Assembly (NCBI RefSeq): GCF_000720765.1
Contig: NZ_JODC01000015.1
Coordinates: forward strand, 1-64,000
Origin: Streptomyces sp. NRRL S-646
GTDB taxonomy: Bacteria; Actinomycetota; Actinomycetes; Streptomycetales; Streptomycetaceae
DNA length: 64,000 nucleotides
Direction: 5' to 3'
Under the pieces are notes generated by a model. That model was not told the origin of the DNA, made no database searches, and was given only the letters and a program-made list of their open reading frames with translations. Shown here in pieces: positions 37,691 to 46,884 of this stretch. Within the stretch, counting starts at the first letter, position 1. Each line of letters starts with the position of its first letter. The position numbers and the translations under genes were made by a program.

Positions 37691-39922
37691 TCAGCTCAGC
37701 GAGTGAGCCCGCTCCGTCGCAGGAGCGGGCACCGCCGGGGCCGCCTGCGGCTCCGGCATCTTCTCGCCCAGCAGCACCGTCCGTACCACCCGCTCGGCGG
37801 CCCGTCCGTCGTCGAACTCGCAGAACCGCTGCCGGAAGGCGGCCCTGAGGCCCGCGGACTCCTCGTCCCGCCAGGTGTCCGAGGCGAACAGCCAGGCCAG
37901 CTCCCGGTAGGAGCGCGACACATGGCCCGGCGCCTCGGCGGTGATGTCGAAGTAGGCTCCGCGGCTCGCCGCGTACGCGCCCCAGTCGTCCGCGTGGATC
38001 ACCATCGGCCGGTCCAGGTTGGCGTAGTCGAACATCAGGGCCGAGTAGTCGGTGACCAGCACGTCGGAGGCGAGCATCAGGTCCTCGACGTGCGGCTCGT
38101 CCGTCGCGTCGACGAGCACGCCGCGCGCGTGCAGATCGGCGAGGCCGAGCCCGCGCGCCGTACCGGTGGCGAGGGTCGGGTGCAGACGTACGACGAGGGT
38201 GTGCCCGGCACCGAGGTCCGCGGCGAACCGCGCCAGGTCGATCCGGTCGACGTGCCCGCCCCGGCGGTACTCGCGGCGGGTCGGCGCATACAGCACGACC
38301 GTGTTCCCGGCAGGGATGCCGAGCCGTGCCCGCACGGCCTCGGCGTGCTCCTCGGGCGGGGCGACCAGCACGTCGTTGCGCGGACTGCCCGTCCGCAGCG
38401 AGGTGAAGTGGCAGGGGTACGCCCGGTCCCACACCAGCTCGGAGTGCCGGTTGGCGACCAGGCTCAGATCCCAGCGGTCGGCGCGGTGCAGCATCTTCGG
38501 CACGCTGAAGCCGTGCCGGGCGCCGGGCTTGGTCAGCAGGTCGGCACCCATGTACTTGAGCGGTGTGCCCTGGTGGGTGTGCACATGGACCTGGCCGGGG
38601 CGTTTGACCAGGGAGCCCGGCCAGTTGACGTTGTTCACCCAGTACGTGGCCCGCGCCATGACCGCGTGGTACTCCCGCGAGCCCGGCGTCACAAAGTCGG
38701 TACCGGGCGGCAGCGAGTCCACCGCGTCCTCCCGGACCACCCACACCCCGCGGATGTGCGGCGCCAGTTCGGCGGCCTTGGCGTGGATCGCGGCCGGGTC
38801 GCCGTGCACGCCCGCGTGGTGGGTGGCCGAGTAGACGGCCAGGCGCGGATCGAGCGGCAGCCTCGATTGGGCTGCGTACCAGGCGCGTTGGACCGCCGCC
38901 GATGCCTTGCCCACCGTACGCCGCTTGCCCGCCCCGGCGATCCTGCGCAGACCGCGCACCCCGCGCAGTGCCGCGTACGAGACGTACGGCGAGCTCGCCA
39001 GGAGCCGCATCTCGGTGCCGCGCGGGCCGTCCGGCGGGACGAAGTCCTCGGGGCAGTGACGGCGGTGGAAGGAGCGCATCTCGCGGTAGAACGCGGAGCG
39101 GTCCGACGGGGTCACCCGGTCCTCGCGGGCGATCACGAACAGCATGTGGTCCAGGGCCCGTTCGAAGAGAAGGGGCCGCGCCCAGGCGAGGTCCTCGCGC
39201 TCCTCCAGGAACGCGAACAGCCCCTCGTACTGCGCAAAGATATCGAAGTGCCTGCGCCCCGGCGTCTTGGTGATCGCGCCCTGCCGGCGCTGCCGGTATT
39301 CGACGCCGATCCGGTTGAGGCAGGCGATGCGGTCGGCCAGCACCATCGAGCGGTAGGTGACCGGCGCGTCCTCGTACAGGCCCGGCGCGTACTGCAGACC
39401 GTGCTCCTGGAAGAAGGAGCGCCGGTACGCCTTGTTCCAGGCGACCAGGAACAGATGGGCGTACTGCGGGCTCTCACGGAGGCTGAAGACGTCCTGGCCC
39501 GCGGCGGCCAGCAGGGCGGAGGCGTCGCTCGGGCCGCCCCGGCCCCACCAGTGGGTGCGTACGTGGTCGAAGACCAGGATGTCGGGGTCCTCGGCCGACT
39601 TCAGCCGGTCGGCGACCGCGCCGAGGAGGCCCGGCGTGTAGTGGTCGTCGCTGTCGAGGAAGAGGACGTAGTCGCCACGCGCCTCGGCCAGCCCGGCGTT
39701 GCGGGCCCGGCCGAGACCGACGTTCTCGGGCAGGTGCAGTACCCGCACCCGCTCGTCGCGTGCCGCGTACTCGTCGAGGATCGCGCCGCAGCCGTCGGGC
39801 GAGCGGTCGTCGACGGCGATCACCTCGAAGTCGGGGTACGACTGTCCGAGCACCGAGTCGATGCACTCGCGCAGGAAGCCCTGCACCTTGAAGACGGGGA
39901 CGATGATGCTGAAGCGGGGCAC
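37691..39922 (-). CDS. GT2 / TagF-like glycerophosphotransferase fusion, copy 1
   Basis: 743 residues. The N-terminal GT-A domain (1-240) opens MPRFSIIVPVFKVQGFLREC with the DxD-like FLDSDDHY. The C-terminal Glyphos_transf domain (about 380-715) has HTHQGTPLKYMG (TagF motif usually has His before GTP; here Gln, with His one residue earlier), TLVVRLHPTL with the second expected His, and VLVTDYSALMFDYANLDRPM. It probably makes or extends a glycerol- or polyol-phosphate wall polymer. Last gene of three tandem paralogues, 5 bases after copy 2. Confidence 0.9.
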   Translation of the reverse strand: MPRFSIIVPVFKVQGFLRECIDSVLGQSYPDFEVIAVDDRSPDGCGAILDEYAARDERVRVLHLPENVGLGRARNAGLAEARGDYVLFLDSDDHYTPGLLGAVADRLKSAEDPDILVFDHVRTHWWGRGGPSDASALLAAAGQDVFSLRESPQYAHLFLVAWNKAYRRSFFQEHGLQYAPGLYEDAPVTYRSMVLADRIACLNRIGVEYRQRRQGAITKTPGRRHFDIFAQYEGLFAFLEEREDLAWARPLLFERALDHMLFVIAREDRVTPSDRSAFYREMRSFHRRHCPEDFVPPDGPRGTEMRLLASSPYVSYAALRGVRGLRRIAGAGKRRTVGKASAAVQRAWYAAQSRLPLDPRLAVYSATHHAGVHGDPAAIHAKAAELAPHIRGVWVVREDAVDSLPPGTDFVTPGSREYHAVMARATYWVNNVNWPGSLVKRPGQVHVHTHQGTPLKYMGADLLTKPGARHGFSVPKMLHRADRWDLSLVANRHSELVWDRAYPCHFTSLRTGSPRNDVLVAPPEEHAEAVRARLGIPAGNTVVLYAPTRREYRRGGHVDRIDLARFAADLGAGHTLVVRLHPTLATGTARGLGLADLHARGVLVDATDEPHVEDLMLASDVLVTDYSALMFDYANLDRPMVIHADDWGAYAASRGAYFDITAEAPGHVSRSYRELAWLFASDTWRDEESAGLRAAFRQRFCEFDDGRAAERVVRTVLLGEKMPEPQAAPAVPAPATERAHSLS

Positions 39923-39927
39923 GGGTT

Positions 39928-42126
39928 TCAGTTCCTCACAAGGGCGGGGACCGGGGCCGGGGTGCGCTCGGCTAGCGGGATCACGGGCGGGATCGACTCG
40001 GGCGGCTCGCCCAGCAGCACCCGGCGCACGACCCGCTCGGCGGCGCGTCCGTCGTCGAACTGGCAGAACCGCTCACGGAAGGCGGCCCGTGCCGCCGTCG
40101 ACTCCTCTCCCGCCCAGGAGCCGTCACGGAAGACGCGGGCCAGCTCCTCGGGCGTGCGGGCCACCGGCCCCGGCGGGTGTTCCATCAGGTCGAAGTAGAC
40201 GCCACGGGTCTCCCGGTAGACGTCCCAGTCGTCGGCGTACACCACGATGGGCCGGTCCAGGTTGGCGTAGTCGAACATGATCGACGAGTAGTCGGTGATC
40301 AGCGCGTCCGCGGCCAGGCACACGTCCTCGGAGGAGCGGTGCGCGGTCACGTCGATGATCCGGCCGGTGCTCCGCGCCCTGCCCTGGTCGTAGAAGTAGT
40401 GGGCGCGCAGCAGGACGACCACGTCCTCGCCGGCCTCCTCGCAGAAGGCCTCCAGGTCCAGGCCCGTCTCGAAGCCCGTGTGGTAGTCGCGGTGGGTGGG
40501 CGCGTACAGGACGGCCGTCTTCCCCTCGGGGACCCCGAGCTCCCGCCGGACACGGGCCACGTCGTCCGCGGTCGCCGTGTAGTACACGTCGTTGCGCGGA
40601 TAGCCGTACTCGAGGGTCTCGTGCGCGGCGGGGTAGGCCCGCTCCCACATCTCGGTGGAGTGGCGGTTGGAGGTGAGGTTGTAGTCCCAGCGGTCGATAC
40701 GGGCGAGCAGCTTGGCGAAGCTGCCGGTCGCCGAGGCCACCACGGGGTAGGTCGCCTGGTCGACGCCCATCTTCTTCAGCGGGGTGCCGTGCTGGGTCGA
40801 CAGATGGACGCTGCCGGGGCGCTTGACGACGGCATCCGCGAAGTTGGCGTTGTTGACGAGGTACTTGGCGGCGGCCAGCACGTCCCAGTACTTCGTGCTG
40901 CCGATGACCGCGTACTCGATGCCCTCCGGCATGGTGTGCTCCTGGCCCGGTTCGACGAGGAACACCGAACGCAGGTGCGGGGCGAGTTCGCGGGCCTTGG
41001 CGTGGATCGCGGCCGGGTTGCAGGCATAGCCGCGGCCCCAATAGGCGCAGTAGACGACGAGGTTGGGGTCCAGCGGGCGGCGCAGGTTCCGCGCGTACCG
41101 CAGGCGCGTGCGCACCATGTGGGGCCGCGGCAGGCGCTCGGCCGCCTTCACCGCCGCCTGGTTGGCCTCCCGCAGGGCACGGAACGCCGTGTACGCCCCG
41201 GCCGCGAGCAGCCGGTGCTGCAGGCCGAGGCTGCCGGGCGGCGTCCGGTGGCCGACAGGGCGGTGCCGGCGGTACAGCCTGCTCGCCAGCCGGAAGAAGG
41301 CGCGGCGCCTGCCGGACAGCCGCCTGGGGTGCGCGGCGGTCTTCAGCACGGCCGCGAAGAGCTGCTCGAACAGCGGGGCCGACCGTTCGCAGGGCAGGTC
41401 CAGCTCCGTGGCGCGGGTGAGCACCAGGTCGGTCTGGGCGAGGAGTTCGAGGTGGTGCTCCCCGGGGAGGGCGAGCCGGCTGCCCTGTCTGCGCGCCAGA
41501 TGCCGTACGACGACCTGGCGCAGCACCGCGGCCTTCTCGGCCGCCAGCGTGACCAGGCCGCCGAAGCCCACATCGGTGAAGTGGCCGTCCGGGAAGCCGA
41601 TGCGCTGCTCGACCAGGAAGGCCCGGCGGTAGGCCGCGCTCCAGGCCGGGAGCTGCACGCCCGTCAGCTGCGGCACCTGCTCGGGGGAGAAGGCGCCCGC
41701 CGGAGTCTTCGGCAGGAGCAGCGCGGCCGGGTTGGTCGGCTCGCCCTCCCACCAGGGCACACGCTCGTGCTCCAGGTACAGGACGTCCACGTCACCCGTC
41801 TCGGCCAGGCGTGCGTCCACGGCCGCCAGGGCGCCGGGGACGAGGGCGTCGTCGCAGTCGAGGAACAGCAGATACGTGCCGGTCGCCGCCCGCATCCCGG
41901 TGTTGCGCGCCCCGGACAGACCGGCCGTGGGGGGCGAGTGCACCGCGGTCACCCGGGAGTCCCGCTCGGCGTATCCGTCGACGACGTCCGCCGCGGGCGT
42001 GCCGGGGCCGTCGCAGACCGGGATCAGCTCGAAGTCGCCGAAGGACTGCGCGAGCACGGAGTCCAGCGCCTGGGACAGCCGGCCTGCCACCCCATGGGAC
42101 GGGACGATGATGCTGAAGCGGGGCAT
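39928..42126 (-). CDS. GT2 / TagF-like glycerophosphotransferase fusion, copy 2
   Basis: 732 residues. The GT-A domain opens MPRFSIIVPSHGVAGRLSQA with FLDCDDALV. In the glycerophosphotransferase domain the motif STQHGTPLKKMG keeps the catalytic-type His and Lys, and VVVLLRAHYFYDQ carries the second His; LITDYSSIMFDYANLDRPIVVY is conserved. Of the three paralogues it is the most complete match to TagF. Copies 1 and 2 are almost contiguous and surely co-transcribed. Donor would be CDP-glycerol or a similar CDP-polyol; no CDP-glycerol synthase gene is in the window. Confidence 0.91.
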   Translation of the reverse strand: MPRFSIIVPSHGVAGRLSQALDSVLAQSFGDFELIPVCDGPGTPAADVVDGYAERDSRVTAVHSPPTAGLSGARNTGMRAATGTYLLFLDCDDALVPGALAAVDARLAETGDVDVLYLEHERVPWWEGEPTNPAALLLPKTPAGAFSPEQVPQLTGVQLPAWSAAYRRAFLVEQRIGFPDGHFTDVGFGGLVTLAAEKAAVLRQVVVRHLARRQGSRLALPGEHHLELLAQTDLVLTRATELDLPCERSAPLFEQLFAAVLKTAAHPRRLSGRRRAFFRLASRLYRRHRPVGHRTPPGSLGLQHRLLAAGAYTAFRALREANQAAVKAAERLPRPHMVRTRLRYARNLRRPLDPNLVVYCAYWGRGYACNPAAIHAKARELAPHLRSVFLVEPGQEHTMPEGIEYAVIGSTKYWDVLAAAKYLVNNANFADAVVKRPGSVHLSTQHGTPLKKMGVDQATYPVVASATGSFAKLLARIDRWDYNLTSNRHSTEMWERAYPAAHETLEYGYPRNDVYYTATADDVARVRRELGVPEGKTAVLYAPTHRDYHTGFETGLDLEAFCEEAGEDVVVLLRAHYFYDQGRARSTGRIIDVTAHRSSEDVCLAADALITDYSSIMFDYANLDRPIVVYADDWDVYRETRGVYFDLMEHPPGPVARTPEELARVFRDGSWAGEESTAARAAFRERFCQFDDGRAAERVVRRVLLGEPPESIPPVIPLAERTPAPVPALVRN

Positions 42127-42277
42127 GCTGCTCTTTCTGTCGATGTTCGTGCGGGGACCCGTATACGTCTCAGCCGAGGCGTCCCGGCCGTCCTGTGGGA
42201 CGCCAGGTGGACGGCCGGCTCGGTGTGGGCCGCGACGGGCTGGAGGGCATGCGAACTCCCCGGAGTGAGAACGGCGT

Positions 42278-44485
42278 TCAGAGGCTGTCGGTGACGGTCA
42301 GCGGGCCGCCGGGTTGCGGCACGGTCGCCTGCGGGGAGCGCGCGAGGGTCGCGGCCGCGGAGGGCACGGGGTGGCGCTCGGCGAGCGGGGTCACCGGCGG
42401 CAGGTCGGTCTCGCCCAGGACGACACGGCGTACGACGCGCTCGGCGGCGCGTCCGTCGTCGTACGGGCAGAACCGCTCGCGGAACGCGGTCCGCAGCTGG
42501 GTCGAGCGGGAGCCGCGCCAGTGGCCGGTGGCGAAGATGTCGATCAGCTCGTCCTCGCTGCGGGCGACCGCGCCCGGCGGGAAGGCACGCACGTCGAAGT
42601 AGGTGCCGCGGGCCGCCTCGTACGCCGCCCGGTCGTCGTCGGCGGAGTGGAGCACGATCGGGCGGTCCAGGCCCGCGTAGTCGAACATCAGGGACGAGTA
42701 GTCCGTGAGCAGGGCGTCCGAGGCCAGACAGAGCGATTCGACGCCGGGGTGGCCGGTCACGTCGATGATCCGGGCGCTCTGCGGGACGGGGCTCTCGGTG
42801 CGGGCGAGGACGACGTAGCGGGGGCCCAGGCGGCGCAGGACGCGTTCCAGGTCCAGGGGGGAGCGCTGGGTGCGGCGGTAGTCGCGGTGGGCGGGGGCGT
42901 AGAGGATGGCGACGCTGTCCTCGGGGATGCCGAGGGACTCACGCAGGCGGGTGACGTCGTTCGACGTGGCCTTCTGGAACACGTCGCCGCGCGGGGAGCC
43001 GTATTCGAGCGTGGTGTAGCTGCCCGGGTAGACCCGCTCCCAGGTGAGGGTGGAGTGGCGGTTCGCCGACAGGACGTAGTCCCATTTGTCGACGTCGTCC
43101 AGGAGCTCTTCGAAATCCAGGTCACGCGCCGCGGCCGGGCGTTCCTGCAGGTCGAGGCCCGTGTGTCCGAGCGGGGTGCCCTCCAGGGTCTGGACCAGGA
43201 TCTGCCGGCGGCGCTTGACCAGGCGGGGCTCGAAGCCGGTGTCGCTGACGAGGTACTTGGAGCGGGCCAGGGCCGTCCAGTAGGCGGCCGTGCCGGGGCG
43301 GGCGAGCCAGGACGTGCGGATGTGCGGCGCGAAGGTGCGGAAGGCCTCCTCCAGGGCGCCCGGGTTGCAGCCGTGCTCGCGGCCGTCGTACGCGGTGAAG
43401 ACGGCGCGGTCGGCGCGCAGGGGCAGCCGGAGCTGGATGCGGTAGTGCACACGCAGCGCCGTCGCCCTTGCGGTGCGCAGGAGTTTGACGCACAGCTTGA
43501 CCGCCCTGCGGCGCAGGGCCGCCGCCAGCTGCAGTGAGCGGTAGGTGCGGTGCAGGCCCCAGCGGATCAGGGTGTGGCGGAGGCGGGAGCCCAGCGGGAC
43601 GGGCGGGCCGGGCACACGGTAACGGCGGTAGTGGGCGCGGGCCTTGCGCAGGAAATCGGCGCGGGAACCTCGGGGCAGGCGCTCGCGGTGGGAGAACACC
43701 TTCGTCAGGTGGTTGACCATGCGGCGGAACAACAGCGGCCGCCAACGGGCGAGTTCGGGGCGCTCGTCGAGGAACGCGAAGACACGGTCGTACTGTTCGA
43801 AGAGGTCGAAGTGCTTACGGCTGGTGGTGGAGAGGATGTTGCCCTGGCGGCGCTGCCGGTAGTGCACACACACCCGGTCGAGGGTCGTGATGGACTCCGC
43901 GGCCATCAGCACCGGGAACGTCCACGGGGTGTCCTCGTAGTAGCCGGGCGGGAAGGTGAAGCCCTCGCGCTCGACGAACTCCCGCCGGTACGCCTTGTTC
44001 CAGGCCACCATCAGCAGCTTCAGCAGGCCCGGGCGGTCCTCCAGGCGGAAGGGGGCCGCGCCCTGCTCGGTGAGCTGGCCGGCGACGACGTTGCGGACGG
44101 TCTCGCCCGACCAGAACGTGCGCGCGTAGTCGTACACGACGAGGTCCGGTTCGCCCGTCTCCTTCAGACGGTCGGCGATGGCGCGCAGCGCGTGCGGGGT
44201 GAGGGTGTCGTCGCCGTCCAGGAAGACCAGGTAGTCGCCGCTCGCCCGCTCCAGGCCCGCGTTGCGGGCGCGGCCCAGGCCCTGGTTCTCGGTCAGGTGC
44301 ACGGGGTGGACGCGCGGGTCGCGGGCCGCGAACTCGTCGATGATCGCGCCGCTTCCGTCCGGCGAGCAGTCGTCGACCGCGACCAGTTCGAGATCGGGAT
44401 ACGACTGCGAGAGCACCGATTCCAGGCATTCGTGCAAATACGCCTGAACCTTGTACGCGGGGACGATGACACTGAACCTGGGCAA
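42278..44485 (-). CDS. GT2 / TagF-like fusion, copy 3 with altered motif
   Basis: 735 residues. The GT-A domain is normal (MPRFSVIVPAYKVQAYLHEC, FLDGDDTL). In the C-terminal domain the motif is QTLEGTPLGHTG: the expected His is Glu and the Lys is Gly. The segment equal to the RxHP region reads RYVVLARTESPVP without His. The UDP/CDP-binding end (LLTDYSSLMFDYAGLDRPIVLH) is kept. So the GT2 half may be active while the transferase half is altered or inactive. It lies 151 bases upstream of copy 2, the first of the tandem set. Confidence 0.88.
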   Translation of the reverse strand: MPRFSVIVPAYKVQAYLHECLESVLSQSYPDLELVAVDDCSPDGSGAIIDEFAARDPRVHPVHLTENQGLGRARNAGLERASGDYLVFLDGDDTLTPHALRAIADRLKETGEPDLVVYDYARTFWSGETVRNVVAGQLTEQGAAPFRLEDRPGLLKLLMVAWNKAYRREFVEREGFTFPPGYYEDTPWTFPVLMAAESITTLDRVCVHYRQRRQGNILSTTSRKHFDLFEQYDRVFAFLDERPELARWRPLLFRRMVNHLTKVFSHRERLPRGSRADFLRKARAHYRRYRVPGPPVPLGSRLRHTLIRWGLHRTYRSLQLAAALRRRAVKLCVKLLRTARATALRVHYRIQLRLPLRADRAVFTAYDGREHGCNPGALEEAFRTFAPHIRTSWLARPGTAAYWTALARSKYLVSDTGFEPRLVKRRRQILVQTLEGTPLGHTGLDLQERPAAARDLDFEELLDDVDKWDYVLSANRHSTLTWERVYPGSYTTLEYGSPRGDVFQKATSNDVTRLRESLGIPEDSVAILYAPAHRDYRRTQRSPLDLERVLRRLGPRYVVLARTESPVPQSARIIDVTGHPGVESLCLASDALLTDYSSLMFDYAGLDRPIVLHSADDDRAAYEAARGTYFDVRAFPPGAVARSEDELIDIFATGHWRGSRSTQLRTAFRERFCPYDDGRAAERVVRRVVLGETDLPPVTPLAERHPVPSAAATLARSPQATVPQPGGPLTVTDSL

Positions 44486-44589
44486 GGCACATCCATGGGG
44501 TCGGCGCGGACGACGGGGCCTTGCCCGGGAACGGCCGATGGAGTGACTTGGTTACGGTGCCTGCGGCATACGGGGGATCCTGGGTGAAC

Positions 44590-44624
44590 GGAAGGGGGCG
44601 GGACCGTAACGCCCCACCCCCTCC
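44590..44624 (-). terminator. Terminator of sugar importer operon
   Basis: Imperfect GC-rich hairpin GGAAGGGGGCGGG ... CCCACCCCCTCC lies just past the stop (44644) of the last permease gene. It also separates this operon from the downstream paralogue cluster. Confidence 0.6.
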
Positions 44625-44643
44625 ATCACGTTGTCCCCCAGGG

Positions 44644-45525
44644 CTATTTGACGGCTCCCGCCATGACACCGGAGACGAACTGCCGCTGGAACGCGAAGAA
44701 CACGACCAGCGGGATCACCATCGAGATGAACGCGCCGGGTGCCAGTACGTCGATGTTGTTGCCGAACTGCCGTACCTGCTGCTGCAGGGCGACCGTCAGC
44801 GGCTGCGACTCCGCGTTCGAGAACACCAGCGCCACCAGCATGTCGTTCCACACCCACAGGAACTGGAAGATGCCGAGGGACGCGATCGCCGGCGCGCCCA
44901 GCGGCATGACGACGGTGAGGAACAGCCGGGTCTCGCCGGCGCCGTCCAGCCGTGCCGCCTCCAGGAGTTCACGCGGGATCTCCGCGAAGAAGTTCCTGAG
45001 CAGGAAGATCGCGAACGGCAGTCCGAAGCCGACGTGGAAGAGGACCACGCCGATGATGTCTCCGAAGATCCCGATCTTGCCGAAGAGGTCGGCGAGCGGG
45101 ATCAGGGCCACCTGGACCGGCACGACCAGCAGCGCCACCACGACCAGGAACCACCAGTCGCGCCCCTTGAAGTCCATCCAGGCGAAGGCGTATCCGGCCA
45201 TCGCACCGAGAAGCACCACCAGGAGCGTGGCCGGGACCGTGATCCAGACCGTGTTGAACAGCGCGTGGGTGATCGCGTCCTTCTCCAGGAGCGACTGGTA
45301 GCTCTTGGCGGTCAGTTGGCTCGGCGCGGTGAAGACCTTCCACCAGCCCGAGGTGGCGATGTCGGTCGGGTCGCGGAACGACGAGACCAGCAGGCCGAAG
45401 GTGGGCACCAGCCAGAACAGGGCGACCAGGATCAGGAAGATCCGCATCACCCCGCCCGCCGCGCCGCTCGCCACCCGCGTGGCGAACGAGCGCTTGGCGC
45501 GCACGGTCGTGTCGAGGGCGCTCAC
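44644..45525 (-). CDS. Carbohydrate ABC transporter permease, MalG-like
   Basis: 293 residues from GTG (MSALDTTVRAKRSFATRV); the start overlaps the preceding permease stop as GTGA. Six helices with the EAA loop ELLEAARLDGAGETRLFLTVVMPL that contacts the ATPase. It forms the inner-membrane channel with the MalF-like partner. The operon has no ATPase gene; in Streptomyces many such importers share the general ATPase MsiK. Confidence 0.94.
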   Translation of the reverse strand: MSALDTTVRAKRSFATRVASGAAGGVMRIFLILVALFWLVPTFGLLVSSFRDPTDIATSGWWKVFTAPSQLTAKSYQSLLEKDAITHALFNTVWITVPATLLVVLLGAMAGYAFAWMDFKGRDWWFLVVVALLVVPVQVALIPLADLFGKIGIFGDIIGVVLFHVGFGLPFAIFLLRNFFAEIPRELLEAARLDGAGETRLFLTVVMPLGAPAIASLGIFQFLWVWNDMLVALVFSNAESQPLTVALQQQVRQFGNNIDVLAPGAFISMVIPLVVFFAFQRQFVSGVMAGAVK

Positions 45526-46874
45526 CGCTGACGCTCCTTCCTCAGCCGGCGGATGTTCACGAACATCACCGGCAGCACGAGCAGCAGCAGGATGACGCCG
45601 ATCGCGCTGCCGACGCCCTCGTTGCCGCCGCCGCCGAAGGACGACAGGAACAGCTGCAGGGCAAGGACGTTGGCGTCGTCCTGACTGGGCTGCGGGGCGA
45701 TGATGTAGACCAGGTCGAAGATCTTCATCACGTTGATCATCAGCGTGATGAGGACGACCACCAGGACGGGTGCGAGCAGCGGGACCGTGACCCTTCTGAA
45801 CACCTGCCACTCGTTGGCGCCGTCCACCCGGGCCGCCTCCAGGAGGTTGCGGTCCACGCCCGCCAGGCCCGCCGCGATCAGCACCATCGCGAAGCCCGCC
45901 CACATCCACACGTACGCGCCGATGATGGCCGGGGTGACCAGCGTCGGGCCGAGCCAGTCGATGCCGTTGTACGGAGCCGAGAAGTTCGAGGCGGGCAGCC
46001 GCAGTTGGGCCCCGTCGGCCTTCGCCGGGAGAGTGAAGGTGCCGTCGGCGCCGCTCTTCGCGGAGGCGACCACCTTGCCGCCCTTCACGGCCTCCACCTG
46101 GACGCCCTTCAGCGCCTTCTCACCCGGGTCGACCTTGCCCTTCGTGCCGCCGCCGCCCAGCTTGAAGTCCAGCCAGACGGTGCCGGTGACGCCCGAACCG
46201 CTCGCCGTCTTCGCGTTCTCGGGGGTGCCGGGCAGCCTGTTGGGTGCGATGCCGACCAGGGGGAGCAGGGCCGGGGTGCCCGCCTTCACGGTGCCCGTCG
46301 TCGTGAACGAGCCGCCACCGGACGGCTTGAGATCGGTCGCCGTCTCGTTCGGCCGCGCACCCGGATACACCGACGACGACACGAAGGTGTCGTGGATGGA
46401 CTTGGCGACCGCGTTGGCGGCGCCCAGATGGGGATCCTGCTCGTAGACGAGACGGAAGATGATCCCGGCCGCGAGCATCGAGATCGCCATCGGCATGAAG
46501 ACGATCAACTTGAACGCCGTTCCCCAGCGCACCCGTTCGGTCATCACGGCGAAGATCAGACCCAGTGCGGTGACGATCGCGGGCGCCACCGCCACCCAGA
46601 TCGCGGTGTTGCGTACGGCGGTCAGAGTGGCGTCGTTGCTGAAGATGTCGCCGTAGTTCTTCAGCCCGACGAAACCGGAGCCGTCGGCGTCGTAGAGACT
46701 GCGCCAGACCGAGTACCCGATCGGGTAGACCACGAGCGCCCCGAGAAGCACGAACGCGGGCAGCAGAAACAGCACCGCCACCCACAGCCGGGTCCCCGTG
46801 ACGCTCTTGCGCGGCGAGACGGAGGGCGTCGGCAGTGCGCCGGCGCCCCCCGTCGAGTTCGCTACGGACGTCAT
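45522..46874 (-). CDS. Sugar ABC permease, MalF-like, with inserted extracellular domain
   Basis: 450 residues, about 150 more than usual. The first three helices end near 150 (MLAAGIIFRLVYEQDP). Residues 160-315 are an extracellular insertion; within it 238-291 (GTVWLDFKLGGG, KVDPGEKALKGVQVEAV, SGADGTFTLP) resembles an SdrD/CNA-B-type beta-sandwich. The remaining helices follow with EAA loop NLLEAARVDGANEWQVFRRV. E. coli MalF also has a large P2 loop after its third helix that contacts the binding protein; the fold here looks different. It is the first permease after the binding-protein gene. Confidence 0.92.
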   Translation of the reverse strand: MTSVANSTGGAGALPTPSVSPRKSVTGTRLWVAVLFLLPAFVLLGALVVYPIGYSVWRSLYDADGSGFVGLKNYGDIFSNDATLTAVRNTAIWVAVAPAIVTALGLIFAVMTERVRWGTAFKLIVFMPMAISMLAAGIIFRLVYEQDPHLGAANAVAKSIHDTFVSSSVYPGARPNETATDLKPSGGGSFTTTGTVKAGTPALLPLVGIAPNRLPGTPENAKTASGSGVTGTVWLDFKLGGGGTKGKVDPGEKALKGVQVEAVKGGKVVASAKSGADGTFTLPAKADGAQLRLPASNFSAPYNGIDWLGPTLVTPAIIGAYVWMWAGFAMVLIAAGLAGVDRNLLEAARVDGANEWQVFRRVTVPLLAPVLVVVLITLMINVMKIFDLVYIIAPQPSQDDANVLALQLFLSSFGGGGNEGVGSAIGVILLLLVLPVMFVNIRRLRKERQR

Positions 46875-46884
46875 GGCCGCGCCG

